Of a DNA stretch of 64,000 nt, positions 41,091 through 54,799 are shown piece after piece. The notes under the pieces are model-generated. The model had not been told where the DNA came from. It was given only the letters and a program-made list of their open reading frames with translations, and did no database searches. The translations under genes were made by a program, and so were the position numbers. Source of the DNA: Bugula neritina (Eukaryota > Bryozoa > Gymnolaemata > Cheilostomatida > Bugulidae); contig OZ037768.1 in assembly GCA_964035545.1 (NCBI GenBank), forward strand, positions 15,252,175 through 15,316,174, in the 5' to 3' direction. Numbering within the stretch: the stretch's first letter is position 1; every line of letters begins with the position of its first letter.

Positions 41091-44000
41091 AAATGTGCTA
41101 AAAAGTGCCCAAATGTGATGAAAGCGCTAAAATGTGCTGAAAAGTGCCAAATGTGCTAAAAAGTGCCCAAATGTGCCTAAATGTGCTGAAAGTGCCTAAA
41201 CGTGCTAAAAAGTGCCCAAATGTGATGAAAAGTGCCTAAATGTGCCTAAATGTGCTAAAAGTGCCTAAATGTGCTAAAACGTGCCTAAATGTGCTAAAAA
41301 GTGCCCAAAGATACTAAAAAGTACCTAAAGGTGCCTAAATTTGCTAAAAGTGCCCAAATGTGCTGGAAAGTGCCTAAAGTGCCTAAATGTGCTAAAGAGT
41401 GCCTAAATGTGCCTAAATGTGCCTAAATGTGCTAACAGTGCCTAAATGTGCTAAAAGTGACCAAATGTGCTGGAAAGTGCCCAAATGTGCTAAAAAGTGC
41501 CCAAATGTGCTGGAAAGTGCCTAAAACTGCCTGATTGTGCTAAACAGTGCCTAAATGTGCCTAGATATCCTAAAAGTCCCTTAATGTGCTGAAAAGTGCC
41601 AAATGTGCTAAAAAGTGCCCAAATGTGCCTAAATGTGCTAAAAGTGCCTAAATGTGCTAAAAAGTGCTAAATGTGCTAAAAGCGCCAAAATGTGCTGAAA
41701 AGTGCCTAAATGTGCCTAAATGTGCTAAAAGTGCCTTAACAAGCTAAAAAGGGCCTAAATGTGCTAAAAAGTGCCCAAAGGTGCTAAAAAGTGCCTAAAT
41801 GTGCCTAAATGTGCTTAAAAGTGCCCAAATGTGCTAAAAAGTGCCCAAATGTGCTGGAAAGTGCCTAGAAGTACCTAAATGTGCTGAACAGTGCCTAAAT
41901 GTGCCTAAATGTGCTAAAAGTGCCTTAATGTGCTGAAAAGTGCCCAAATGTGCTAAAAAGTGCCCAAATGTGCTGGAAAGTGCATAAAACTGCCTGATTG
42001 TGCTAAACAGTGCCTAAATGTGCCTAGATGTGCTAAAAGTCCCTTATTGTGCTGAAAAGTGCCAAATGTGCTAAAAAGTGCCCAAATGTGCCTAAATGTG
42101 CTAAAGTGCCTAAATGTGCTAAAAAGTGCTAAATGTGCTAAAAGCGCCAAAATGTGCTGGAAAGTGCCTAAAACTGCCTGATTGTGCTAAACAGTGCCTA
42201 AATATGCTAAAAGTGCCTAAACGTGCTAAAAAAGGCCTAAATGTGCTAAAAAGTGCCCGAAGGTGCTGAAAAGTGTCTAAATGTGCCTAAATGTGCTTAA
42301 AAGTGCCCAAATGTGCTAAAAAGTGCCTAAATGTGCTAAAAGTGCCCAAATGTGCTGGAAAGTGCCTAAAAGTACCTAAATGTGCTGAACAGTGCCTAAA
42401 TGTGCCCAAATGTGCTAAAAGTGCCTAAATGTGCTGAAAAATGCCCAAATATGCTAAAAAGTGCCTAAACGTGGTAAAACGTGCCCAAATGTGCCTAAAT
42501 CTGCTAAAAGCGCCTAAACGTGCCTAAATGTGCTAAAAGTGCCTAAATGTGCTGAAAATCGCCTAAATTTGCTAAAAAGTGTCTAAATATGCTAAAGGTG
42601 CCCAAATGTGCTGGTAAGTGCCTAAAAATGCCTAATTGTGCTAAACAGTGCCTAAATTTGCCTAAATGTGCTAAAAGTGCCCAAATGTGCTAAAAGTGCC
42701 CAAATGTGCTGGAAAGTGCCTAAAAGTGCCTAAATGTGCTAAAAATGGCCTAAAAGTGCATAAATGTGCTAAAAAGTCCCTAAATGTGCCTAAATGTGCT
42801 AAAAGTGCCTAAATGTGCTCAAAGTGCCTAAATGTGCTGAAAAGAGCCCAAATGTGCTAAAAAGTGGCTAAATGTGCCCAAATGTGCTGAAAGTGCCTAA
42901 ATCTCCTAAGAAGTGTCTAAATGTGCTAAAAAGTGCCTAAATGTGCTAAAAGCGCCTAAATGTGCTGAAAAGTGCCCAAATGTGCTGGAAAGTGCCTAAA
43001 ACTGCCTGATTGTGCTAAACAGTGCCTAAATGTGCCTAGATGTGCTAAAAGTCCCTTAATGTGCTGAAAAGTGCCCAAATGTGCTAAAAAGTGCCCAAAT
43101 GTGCCTAAATGTGCTGAAAGTGCCTAAATGTGCTAAAAAGTGCCCAAATGTGCTAAAAGCGCCTAAATGTGCTGAAAAGTGCCAAATGTGCTGAAAAGTG
43201 CCTAAATGTGCCTAAATGTGCTAAAAGTGCCTAAATGTGCTAAAACGTGCCTAAATGTGCTAAAAAGTGCCCAAAGATACTAAAAAGTACCTAAAGGTGC
43301 CTAAATTTGCTAAAAGTGCCCAAATGTGCTGGAAAGTGCCTAAAGTGCCTAAATGTGCTAAAGAGTGCCTAAATGTGCCTAAATGTGCTAACAGTGCCTA
43401 AATGTGCTAAAAGTGCCCAAATGTGCTGGAAAGTGCCTAAAGTGCCTAAATGTGCTAAACCGTGCCTAAATGTGCCTAAATGTGCTAAAAGTTCCTTAAT
43501 GTGCTGAAAAGTGCCCAAATGGGCTAAAAAGTGCCCAAATGTGCCTAAATGTGCTGAAAGTGCCCAAATGTGCTAAAAATGCCCAAATGTGCTGGAAAGT
43601 GCCTAAAAGTGCCTAAAAGTGCCTAAATGTGCTAAACAGTGCCTAAATGTGCCTAAATGTGCTAAAAGTGCATCAATGGGCTGAAAAGTACCCAAATGTG
43701 CTAAAAAGTGTCTAAATGTGCTAAAAAGTGGCTAAATGTGCCTAAATGTGCTAAAAGTGCCCAAATGTGCTGGAAAGTGCCTAAAAATGCCTAAATGTGC
43801 TAAACAGTGCCTAAATGTGCCCAAATGTGCTAAAAAGTGCCTGAATGTGCCTAAATGTGCTGAAAGTGCCTAAATGTGCTAAAAAGTGCCTAAATGTGCT
43901 GAAAAATGCCTAAATGTGCTAAAAGTGCCTTAAAGTGCTTAAAAGTGCCCAAATGTGCTAAAAAGTGCCCAAATGTGCCTAAATGTGCTGAAAGTGCCTA

Positions 44001-45500
44001 AATGAGCCAAAAGTGCCCAAATGTGCTAAAAAGTGCCCAAATGTGCCTAAATGTGCTGAAAGTGCCTAAATGTTCTAAAAGTGCCCAAATGTGCTGGAAA
44101 GTGCTTAAAAGTACCTAAATGTGCTGAACAGTGCCTAAATTTGCTCAAATGTGCTAAAAAGTGCCTAAATGTGCTAAAAGCGCCTAAATGTGCTGAAAAG
44201 TGCCCAAATGTGCTAAAAAGTGCCTAAAAGTGATTAATTGCGCTAAACAGTGCCTAAATGTGCCTAAATGTGATAAAAGTGACTAATTGTGCTAAAAAGT
44301 GCCCAAATGTTCTAAAAGCGCCAAAATGTGCTACAAAAATGCCTAAAACTGCCTGATTGTGCTAAAAAGTGCCTAAAGGTGCCTAAATGTGCTAAAAGTG
44401 CCTAAACGTGCTAAAAAGGGCCTAAATGTGCTAAAAAGTGCCCAAAGGTGCTAAAAGCGCCAAAATGTGCTGGAAAGTGCCTAAAACTGCCTGATTGTGC
44501 TAAACAGTGCCTAAATGTGCTAAAAGCGCCTAAATGTGCTGAAAAGTGCCCAAATGTGCTAAAAAGTGCCTAAATGTGCTAAAAGTGCGCAAATGTGCTG
44601 GAAAGTGCCTAAAAGTGCCTAATTGCGCTAAACAGTGCCTAAATGTGATAAAAGTGACTAAATGTGCTAAAAAGTACCCAAATGTGCTAAAAGCGCAAAA
44701 ATGTGCTACAAAAATGCCTAAAACTGCCTGATTGTGCTAAACAGTGCCTAAAGGTGCCTAAATGTGCTAAAAGTGCCTAAACGTGCTAAAAAGGGCCTAA
44801 ATGTGCTAAAAAGTGCCCAAATGTGCTAAAAATGCCCAAATGTGCTGGAAAGTGCCTAAATGTGCTGAACAGTGCCTAAATGTGCCTAAATGTGCTAAAA
44901 GTGCATCAATGGGCTGAAAAGTACCCAAATGTGCTAAAAAGTGCCTGAATGTGCCTAAATGTGCTGAAAGTGCCTAAATGTGCTAAAAAGTGCCCAAATG
45001 TGCTAAAAGCGCCTAAATGTGCTGAAAAGTACCCAAATGTGCTGAAAAGTGCCTAAATGTGCCTAAATGTGCTAAAAGTGCCTAAATGTGCTAAAACGTG
45101 CCTAAATGTGCTAAAAAGTGCCCAAAGATACTAAAAAGTACCTAAAGGTGCCTAAATTTGCTAAAAGTGCCCAAATGTGCTGGAAAGTGCCTAAAGTGCC
45201 TAAATGTGCTAAAGAGTGCCTAAATGTGCCTAAATGTGCCTAAATGTGCTAACAGTGCCTAAATGTGCTAAAAGTGCCCAAATGTGCTGGAAAGTGCCTA
45301 AAGTGCCTAAATGTGCTAAACCGTGGATAAATGTGCCTAAACGTGCTAAAAGTTCCTTAATGTGCTAAACAGTGCCTAAATGTGCCTAAATGTGCTAAAA
45401 GTGCATCAATGGGCTGAAAAGTACCCAAATGTGCTAAAAAGTGCCTAAATGTGCCTAAATGTGCTGAAAGTGCCTAAATGTGCTAAAAAGTCCCTAAATG
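41091..45500 (+). repeat. 5.56-kb satellite 2 HOR, copy 2 (truncated by gap)
   Basis: Tandem copy of 35530 to about 40040. It runs straight into the N gap, so the number of further copies is unknown. Point differences are sparse, for example CCTAAACGTGC near 42217 where copy 1 has CCGAAACGTGC. Confidence 0.9.
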
Positions 45501-45700
45501 NNNNNNNNNNNNNNNNNNNNNNNNNNNNNNNNNNNNNNNNNNNNNNNNNNNNNNNNNNNNNNNNNNNNNNNNNNNNNNNNNNNNNNNNNNNNNNNNNNNN
45601 NNNNNNNNNNNNNNNNNNNNNNNNNNNNNNNNNNNNNNNNNNNNNNNNNNNNNNNNNNNNNNNNNNNNNNNNNNNNNNNNNNNNNNNNNNNNNNNNNNNN
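45501..45700. other. Assembly gap (200 N)
   Basis: Exactly 200 unknown bases inside satellite 2, a typical placeholder rather than a measured length. The HOR type changes across it (type A before, type B after), so the missing sequence may be large. Confidence 1.
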
Positions 45701-48700
45701 AAAAAGTGCCCAAAGGTGCTAAAAAGTGCCTAAATGTGCCTAAATGTGCTGAAAAGTGCCCAAATGTGCTAAAAAGTGCCGAAATGTGCCTAAATGTGCT
45801 GAAAGTGCCTAAATGTGCTAAAAGTGCCCAAATGTGCTAAAAAGTGCGCAAATGTGCCTAAATGTGCTGAAAGTGCCTAAATGTGCTAAAAAGTGCCCAA
45901 ATGTGATGAAAGCGCCAAAGTGTGCTGAAAAATGCCCAAATGTGCTAAAAAGTGCCTAAATGTGCCTAAATGTGCTAAAAGTGCCTAAACATGCTAAAAA
46001 GGGCCTAAATGTGCCCAAATGTGCCAAAAGTGCCTTAATGTGCTGAAAAGTGCCCAAATGTGCTAAAAAGTGCCCAAATGTGCCTAAATGCGCTGAAAGT
46101 GCCTAAATGTTCTGAAAAGTGCCCAAATGTGCTAAAATGTGCCTAAATGTGCCTAAATGTGCTAAAAGTGCCTAAACGTGCTAAAAAGGACCTAAATGTG
46201 CTCAAAAGTGCCCAAAGGTGCTAAAAAGTGCCTAAATGTGCCTAAATGTGCTGAAAGTGCCTAAAAGTGCCTAAATGTGCCTAAATGTGCTGAAAAGTGC
46301 CCAAATGTGCTAAAAAGTGCCCAAATGTGCCTAAATGTGCTGAAAGTGCCTAAACATGCTAAAAGTGCCCAAATGTGCTGGAAAGTGCTTAAAAGCACCT
46401 AAATGTGCTGAACAGTGCCTAAATGTGCTAAAAGCGCCTAAATGTGCTGAAAAGTGCCCAAATGTGCTAAAAAGTGCCTAAATGTGCTAAAAGTGCCCAA
46501 ATGTGCTGGAAAGTGCCTAAAAGTGCCTAATTGCGCTAAACAGTGCCTAAATGTGCCTAAATGTGATAAAAGTGCCTAAATGTGCTAAAAAGTGCCCAAA
46601 TGTGCTAAAAGCGCCAAAATGTGCTGGAAAGTGCCTAAAACTGCCTGATTGTGCTAAACAGTGCCTAAAGGTGCCTAAATGTGCTAAAAGTGCCTAAACG
46701 TGCTAAAAAGAGCCTAAATGTGCTAAAAAGTGCCCAAAGGTGCTAAAAGCGCCTAAATGTGCTAAAAGTGCCTGAACGTGCTAAAAAGTGCCTAAAAGTG
46801 CCTAAATGTGCTAAACAGTGCCTAAATGTGCCTAAACGTGCTAAAAGTACCTTAATGTGCTGAAAAGTGCCCAAATGTGCTAAAAAGTGCCCAAATGTGC
46901 CTAAATGTGCTGAGTGCCTAAATGTGCTAAAAAGTGCCCAAATGTGATGAAACCGCCAAAATGTGCTGAAAAATGCCCAAATGTGCTAAAAAGTGCCTAA
47001 ATGTGCCTAAATGTGCTAAAAGTGCCTAAACGTGCTAAAAAGGGCCTAAATGTGCCTAAATGTGCTGAAAGTGCCTAAAAGTGCCTAAATGTGCTAAAAA
47101 TGGCCTAAAAGTGCGTAAAAGTGCCTAAATGTGCTAAAAATTGGTTAAATGTGCTAAAAAGTGCCCAAATGTGCTGAAAAGTGCCTCAATGTGCCTAAAT
47201 GTGCTAAAAGTGCCCAAATGTGCTGGAAAGTGCCTAAATTTGCTAAGTGCCCAAACGTGCTGCAAAGTGCCTAAAAGTGTCTTAATGTGCTAAAAAGTGG
47301 CTAAATGTGCCTAAATGTGCTAAAAGTGCACAAATGTGCTGGAAAGTGCCTAAAAGTGCCTAATTGCGCTAAACAGTGCCTAAATGTGCCTAAATGTGAT
47401 AAAAGTGCCTAAATGTGCTAAAAAGTGCCCAAATGTGCTAAAAGCGCCAAAATGTGCTGGAAAGTGCCTAACTCTGCCTGATTGTGCTAAACAGTGCCTA
47501 AAGGTGCCCAAACGTGCTAAAAGTGCCTTAATGTGCTGAAAAGTGCCCAAATGTGCCTAAATGTGCTAAAAGTGCCCAAATCTGCTGGAAAGTGCTTAAA
47601 AGTACCTAAATGTGCTGAACAGTGCCTATATTTGCCCAAATATGCTGAAAAGTGCCTAAATGTGCTGAAAAGTGCCCAAATGGGCTAAAAAGTGCCCAAA
47701 TGTGCCTAAATGTGCTGAAAGTGACCAAATTTGCTAAAAATGCCCAAATGTGCTAAAAAGTGCCTAAATGTGCCTAAATGTGCTAAAAGTGCCTAAACGT
47801 GCTAAAAAGGGCCTAAATGTTCCTAAATGTGCTGAAAGTGCCTAAAAGTGCCTAAATGTGCTAAACAGTGCCTAAATGTGCCTAAACGTGCTAAAAGTGC
47901 CTTAATGTGCTGAAAAGTGCCCAAATGTGCTAAAAAGTGCCCAAATGTGCCTAAATGTGCTGAGTGCCTAAATGTGCTAAAAAGTGCCCAAATGTGATGA
48001 AACCGCCAAAATGTGCTGAAAAATGCCCAAATGTGCTAAAAAGTGCCTAAATGTGCCTAAATGTGCTAAAAGTGCCTAAACGTGCTAAAAAGGGCCTAAA
48101 TGTGCCTAAATGTGCTGAAAATGCCTAAAAGTGCCTAAATGTGCTAAAAATGGCCTAAAAGTGCGTAAAAGTGCCTAAATGTGCTAAAAATTGGGTAAAT
48201 GTGCTAAAAAGTGCCCAAATGTACTGAAAAGTGCCTAAATGTGCTAAAAAATGCCCAAATGTGCTAAAAGCGCCAAAATGTGCTGGAAAGTGCCTAAATC
48301 TGCCTGATTGTGCTAAACAGTGCCTAAAGGTGCCTAAACGTGCTAAAAGTGCCTTAATGTGCTGAAAAGTGCCCAAATGTGCCTAAATGTGCTAAAAGTG
48401 CCCAAATCTGCTGGAAAGTGCCTAAAAGTAGCTAAATGTGCTGAACAGTGCCTAAATTTGCCCAAATATGCTGAAAAGTGCCTAAATGTGCTGAAAAGTG
48501 CCCAAATGGGCTAAAAAGTGCCCAAATGTGCATAAATGTGCTGAAAAGTGCCCAAATGGGCTAAAAAGTGCCCAAATGTGCCTAAATGCGCTGAAAGTGC
48601 CCAAATGTGCTAAAAATGCCCAAATGTGCTGGAAAGTGCCTAAAAGTGCCTAAATGTGCTAAAAATGGCCTAAGTGCGTAAAAGTGCCTAAATGCGCTGA

Positions 48701-49671
48701 AAATTGGATAAATGTGCTAAAAAGTGCCCAAATGTGCTGAAAGTGCCTAAATGTGCTAAAAGTGCCCAAATGTGCTGGAAAGTGCCTAAATGTGCTAAAA
48801 GCGCCCAAACGTGCTGCAAAGTGCCTAAAAGTGCCTAAATGTGCTAAACAGTGCCTAAATGTGCCTAAACGTGCTAAAAGTGCCTTAATGTGCTGAAAAG
48901 TGCCCAAATGTGCTAAAAAGTGCCCAAATGTGCCTAAATGTGCTGAGTGCCTGAATGTGCTAAAAAGTGTCCAAATGTGATGAAACCGCCAAATGTGCTG
49001 AAAAATGCCCAAATGTGCTAAAAAGTGCCTAAATGTGCCTAAATGTGCTAAAAGTGCCTAAACGTGCTAAAAAGGGCCTAAATGTGCCTAAATGTGCTGA
49101 AAGTGCTTAAAAGTGCCTAAATGTGCTAAAAATGGCCTAAAAGTGCGTAAAAGTGCCTAAATGTGCTAAAAATTGGATAAATGTGCTAAAAAGTGCCCAA
49201 ATGTGCTGAAAAGTGCCTAAATGTGCTAGAAATTGGATAAATGTGCTAAAAAGTGCCCAAACGTGCTGAAAAGTGCCTAAATGTGCCTAAATGTGCTAAA
49301 AGTGCCCAAATGTGCTGGAAAGTGCCTAAATTTGCTAAGTGCCCAAACGTTCTGCAAAGTGCCTAAAAGAGCCTAAATGTGCTAAACAGTGCCTAAATGT
49401 GCCTAAACGTGCTAAAAGTACCTTAATGTGCTGAAAAGTGCCCAAATGTGCTAAAAAGTGCCCAAATGTGTCTAAATGTGCTGAGTGCCTAAATGTGCTA
49501 AAAAGTGCCCAAATGTGATGAAAGCGCCAAAATGTGCTGAAAAATGCCCAAATGTGCTAAAAAGTGCCTAAATGTGCCTAAATGTGCTAAAAGTGCCTAA
49601 ACGTGCTAAAAAGGGCCTAAATGTGCCTAAATGTGCTGAAAGTGCCTAAAAGTGCCTAAATGTGCTAAAAA

Positions 49672-51439
49672 TGGCCTAAAAGTGCGTAAAAGTGCCTAAA
49701 TGTGCTAAAAATTGGGTAAATGTGCTAAAAAGTGCCCAAATGTGCTGAAAAGTGCCTAAATGTGCTAAAAAGTGCCCAAATGTGCTAAAAGCGCCAAAAT
49801 GTGCTGGAAAGTGCCTAATCTGCCTGATTGTGCTAAACAGTGCCTAAAGGTGCCTAAACGTGCTAAAAGTGCCTTAATGTGCTGAAAAGTGCCCAAATGT
49901 GCCTAAATGTGCTAAAAGTGCCCAAATCTGCTGGAAAGTGCCTAAAAGTAGCTAAATGTGCTGAACAGTGCCTAAATTTGCCCAAATATGCTGGAAAGTG
50001 CCTAAAAGTACCTAAATGTGCTGAACAGTGCCTAAATTTGCCCAAATATGCTGAAAAGTGCCCAAATGTGCAGAAAAGTGCCCAAATGGGCTAAAAAGTG
50101 CCCAAATGTGCCTAAATGTGCTGAAAGTGCCCAAATGTGTTAAAAATGCCCAAATGTGCTGGAAAGTGCCTAAAAGTGCCTAAATGTGCTAAAAATGGCC
50201 TAAGTGCGTAAAAGTGCCTAAATGTGCTGAAAATTGGATAAATGTGCTAAAAAGTGCCCAAATGTGTTAAAAATGCCCAAATGTGCTGGGAAGTGCCTAA
50301 AAGTGCCTAAATGTGCTAAAAAGTGCCCAAATGTGCTGAAAAGTGCCTGAATGTGCTAAAAGTGTCTAAATGTGCTAAAAAGTGGCTAAATGTGCCTAAA
50401 TGTGCTAAAAGTGCCAAAATGTGCTGGAAAGTGCCTAAATTTGCTAAGTGCCCAAACGTGCTGCAAAGTGCCTAAAAGTGCCTAAATGTGCTAAACAGTG
50501 CCTAAATGTGCCTAAATGTGCTAAAAGTGCCTCAATGTGCTAAAAGTCCCTAAATGTGCTGAAAAGTGCCTAAATGTGCTAAAAAGTGGCTAAATGTGCC
50601 TAAATGTGCTAAAAGTGCACAAACGTGCTGGAAAGTGCCTAAAAGTGCCTAATTGCGCTAAACAGTGCCTAAATGTGCCTAAATGTGATAAAAGTGCCTA
50701 AATGTGCTAAAAAGTGCCCAAATGTGCTAAAAGCGCCAAAATGTGCTGGAAAGTGCCTAAATCTGCCTAATTGTGCTAAACAGTGCCTAAAGGTGCCTAA
50801 ACGTGCTAAAAGTGCCTCAATGTGCTGAAAAGTGCCCAAATGTGCCTAAATGTGCTAAAAGTGCCCAAATCTGCTGGAAAGTGCTTAAAAGTACCTAAAT
50901 GTGCTGAACAGTGCCTAAATTTGCCCAAATATGCTGAAAAGTGCCTAAATGTGCTGAAAAGTGCCCAAATGGGCTAAAAAGTGCCCAAATGTGCCTAAAT
51001 GTGCTGAAAGTGCCCAAATGTGCTAAAAATGCCCAAATGTGCTAAAAAGTGCCTAAATGTGCCTAAATGTGCTAAAAGTGCCTAAACGTGCTAAAAAGGG
51101 CCTAAATGTGCCTAAATGTGCTGAAAGTGCCTAAAAGTGCCTCAATGTGCTAAACAGTGCCTAAATGTGCCTAAACGTGCTAAAAGTGCCTTAATGTGCT
51201 GAAAAGTGCCCAAATGTGCTAAAAAGTGCCCAAATGTGCCTAAATGTGCTGAGTGCCTAAATGTGCTAAAAAGTGCCCAAATGTGATGAAACCGCCAAAA
51301 TGTGCTGAAAAATGCCCAAATGTGCTAAAAAGTGCCTAAATGTGCCTAAATGTGCTAAAAGTGCCAAAACGTGCTAAAAAGGGCCTAAATGTGCCTAAAT
51401 GTGCTGAAAGTGCCTAAAAGTGCCTAAATGTGCTAAAAA
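49672..51439 (+). repeat. Type B HOR unit 1 (about 1768 bp)
   Basis: Interval between successive TGGCCTAAAAGTGCGTAAAA markers. Unit edges are arbitrary, set at the marker. It includes the ATCTGCTGGAAAGTGCC and TTTGCCCAAATATGCTG units seen in every type B copy. Confidence 0.82.
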
Positions 51440-53147
51440 TGGCCTAAAAGTGCGTAAAAGTGCCTAAATGTGCTAAAAGTTGGGTAAATGTGCTAAAAAG
51501 TGCCCAAATGTGCTGAAAAATGCCTAAATGTGCTAAAAAGTGCCCAAACGTGCTAAAAGCGCCAAAATGTGCTGGAAAGTGCCTAAATCTGCCTGATTGT
51601 GCTAAACAGTGCCTAAAGGTGCCTAAACGTGCTAAAAGTGCCCTAATGTGCTGAAAAGTGCCCAAATGTGCCTAAATGTGCTAAAAGTGCCCAAATCTGC
51701 TGGAAAGTGCCTAAAAGTACCTAAATGTGCTGAACAGTGCCTAAATTTGCCCAAATATGCTGAAAAGTGCCCAAATGTGCAGAAAAGTGCCCAAATGGGC
51801 TAAAAGTGCCCAAATGTGCCTAAATGTGCTGAAAGTGCCCAAATGTGTTAAAAATGCCCAAATGTGCTGGAAAGTGCCTAAAAGTGCCTAAATGTGCTAA
51901 AAATGGCCTAAGTGCGTAAAAGTGCCTAAATGGGCTGAAAACTGGATAAATGTGCTAAAAAGTGCCCAAATGTGTTAAAAATGCCCAAATGTGCTGGAAA
52001 GTGCCTAAAAGTGCCTAAATGTGCTAAAAAGTGCCCAAATGTGCTGAAAAGTGCCTAAATGTGCTAAAAAGTGTCTAAATGTGCTAAAAAGTGGCTAAAT
52101 GTGCCTAAATGTGCTAAAAGTGCCAAAATGTGCTGGAAAGTGCCTAAATTTGCTAAGTGCCCAAACGTGCTGCAAAGTGCCTAAAAGTGCCTAAATGTGC
52201 TAAACAGTGCCTAAATGTGCCTAAATGTGCTAAAAGTGCCTCAATGTGCTAAAAGTCCCTAAATGTGCTGAAAAGTGCCTTAATGTGCTAAAAAGTGGTT
52301 AAATGTGCCTAAATGTGCTAAAAGTGCACAAACGTGCTGGAAAGTGCCTAAAAGTGCCTAATTGCGCTAAACAGTGCCTAAATGTGCCTAAATGTGATAA
52401 AAGTGCCTAAATGTGCTAAAAAGTGCCCAAATGTGCTAAAAGCGCCAAAATGTGCTGGAAAGTGCCTAAATCTGCCTGATTGTGCTAAACAGTGCCTAAA
52501 GGTGCCTAAACGTGCTAGAAGTGCCTTAATGTGCTGAAAGTGCCCAAATGTGCCTAAATGTGCTAAAAGTGCCCAAATCTGCTGGAAAGTGCTTAAAAGT
52601 ACCTAAATGTGCTGAACAGTGCCTAAATTTGCCCAAATATGCTGAAAAGTGCCTAAATGTGCTGAAAAGTGCCCAAATGGGCTAAAAAGTGCCCAAATGT
52701 GCCTAAATGTGCTGAAAGTGCCCAAATGTGCTAAAAATGCCCAAATGTGCTAAAAAGTGCCTAAATGTGCCTAAATGTGCTAAAAGTGCCTAAACGTGCT
52801 AAAAAGGGCCTAAATGTGCCTAAATGTGCTGAAAGTGCCTAAAAGTGCCTAAATGTGCTAAACAGTGCCTAAATGTGCCTAAACGTGCTAAAAGTGCCTT
52901 AATGTGCTGAAAAGTGCCCAAATGTGCTAAAAAGTGCCCAAATGTGCCTAAATGTGCTGAGTGCCTAAATGTGCTAAAAAGTGCCCAAATGTGATGAAAC
53001 CGCCAAAATGTGCTGAAAAATGCCCAAATGTGCTAAAAAGTGCCTAAATGTGCCTAAATGTGCTAAAAGTGCCAAAACGTGCTAAAAAGGGCCTAAATGT
53101 GCCTAAATGTGCTGAAAGTGCCTAAAAGTGCCTAAATGTGCTGAAAA
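51440..53147 (+). repeat. Type B HOR unit 2 (1708 bp)
   Basis: Follows unit 1 with the same order of variant decamers. Small length differences come from added or missing decamers. Confidence 0.85.
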
Positions 53148-54799
53148 TGGCCTAAAAGTGCGTAAAAGTGCCTAAATGGGCTAAAAATTGGGTAAATGTG
53201 CTAAAAAGTGCCCAAATGTGCTGAAAAGTGCCTAAATGTGCTAAAAAGTGCCCAAATGTGCCAAAAGCGCCAAAATGTGCTGGAAAGTGCCTAAATCTGC
53301 CTGATTGTGCTAAACAGTGCCTAAAGGTGCCTAAACGTGCTAAAAGTGCCTTAATGTGCTGAAAAGTGCCCAAATGTGCCTAAATGTGCTAAAAGTGCCC
53401 AAATCTGCTGGAAAGTGCCTAAAAGTAGCTAAATGTGCTGAACAGTGCCTAAATTTGCCCAAATATGCTGAAAAGTGCCTAAATGTGCTGAAAAGTGCCC
53501 AAATGGGCTAAAAAGTGCCCAAATGTGCCTAAATGTGCTGAAAGTGCCCAAATGTGCTAAAAATGCCCAAATGTGCTGGAAAGTGCCTAAAAGTGCCTAA
53601 ATGTGCTAAAAATGGCCTAAGTGCGTAAAAGTGCCTAAATATGCTGAAAATTGGATAAATGTGCTAAAAAGTGCCCAAATGTGCTGAAAGTGCCTAAATG
53701 TGCTAAAAGTGCCCAAATGTGCTGGAAAGTGCCTAAATGTGCTAAAAGTGCCCAAACGTGCTGCAAAGTGCCTAAAAGTGCCTAAATGTGCTAAACAGTC
53801 CCTAAATGTGCCTAAACGTGCTAAAAGTGCCTTAATGTGCTGAAAAGTGCCCAAATGTGCTAAAAAGTGTCTAAATGTGCTAAAAAGTCCCCAAATGTGC
53901 TGAAAAGTGCCTAAATGTGCTAAAAAGTGTCTAAATGTGCTAAAAAGTGGCTAAATGTGCCTAAATGTGCTAAAAGTGCACAAATGTGCTGGAAAGTGCC
54001 TAAAAGTGCCTAATTGCGCTAAACAGTGCCTAAATGTGCCTAAATGTGATAAAAGTGCCTAAATGTGCTAAAAAGTGCCCAAATGTGCTAAAAGCGCCAA
54101 AATGTGCTGGAAAGTGCCTAAATCTGCCTGATTGTGCTAAACAGTGCCTAAAGGTGCCTAAACGTGCTAAAAGTGCCTTAATGTGCTGAAAAGTGCCCAA
54201 ATGTGCCTAAATGTGCTAAAAGTGCCCAAATCTGCTGGAAAGTGCTTAAAAGTACCTAAATGTGCTGAACAGTGCCTAAATTTGCTCAAATATGCTGAAA
54301 AGTGCCTAATGTGCTGAAAAGTGCCCAAATGGGCTAAAAAGTGCCCAAATGTGCCTAAATGTGCTGAAAGTGCCCAAATGTGCTAAAAATGCCCAAATGT
54401 GCTAAAAAGTGCCTAAATGTGCCTAAGTGTGCTAAAAGTGCCTAAACGTGCTAAAAAGGGCCTAAATGTGCCTAAATGTGCTGAAAGTGCCTGAAAGTGC
54501 TTAAATGTGCTAAACAGTGCTTAAATGTGCCTAAACGTGCTAAAAGTGCCTTAATGTGCTGAAAAGTGCCCAAATGTGCTAAAAAGTGCCCAAATGTGCC
54601 TAAATGTGCTGAGTGCCTAAATGTGCTAAAAAGTGCCCAAATGTGATGAAACCGCCAAAATGTGCTGAAAAATGCCCAAATGTGCTAAAAAGTGCCTAAA
54701 TGTGCCTAAATGTGCTAAAAGTGCCTAAACGTGCTAAAAAGGGCCTAAATGTGCCTAAATGTGCTGAAAGTGCCTAAAAGTGCCTAAATGTGCTAAAAA
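53148..54799 (+). repeat. Type B HOR unit 3 (1652 bp)
   Basis: Same order of variants as units 1 and 2. Its 53606-53854 part also resembles 48659-49012, so related material lies outside the regular array. Confidence 0.85.

Larger units (their letters stand above)
34681..45500 (+). repeat. Satellite 2 array, left part (HOR type A)
   Basis: Head-to-tail units of 9-11 bp of the type GTGCCTAAAT, GTGCTAAAA(A), GTGCCCAAAT and GTGCTGGAAA, usually alternating to give a 19-20-bp dimer. Length variation sits mainly in the A run. The orientation is constant. Type A markers include CCCAAAGATACTAAAAAGTA (starts 35743, 37711, 39661, 41304, 43270 and 45121; spacing 1643-1968 bp) and GCATCAATGGGC. Like satellite 1, each unit carries an A-tract, so tracts recur about once per turn. 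No gene is seen. Confidence 0.97.

Noticed and set aside
45449-45733. Open frames spanning the N run
   Set aside because: They consist mostly of unknown bases and are meaningless.
49879-50094. 71-aa plus-strand frame and MGTFQHI-type minus-strand frames in satellite 2
   Set aside because: They translate the 19-20-bp satellite 2 dimer. Repeated examples (48155, 51444, 53152, 54804) simply mark the HOR period.
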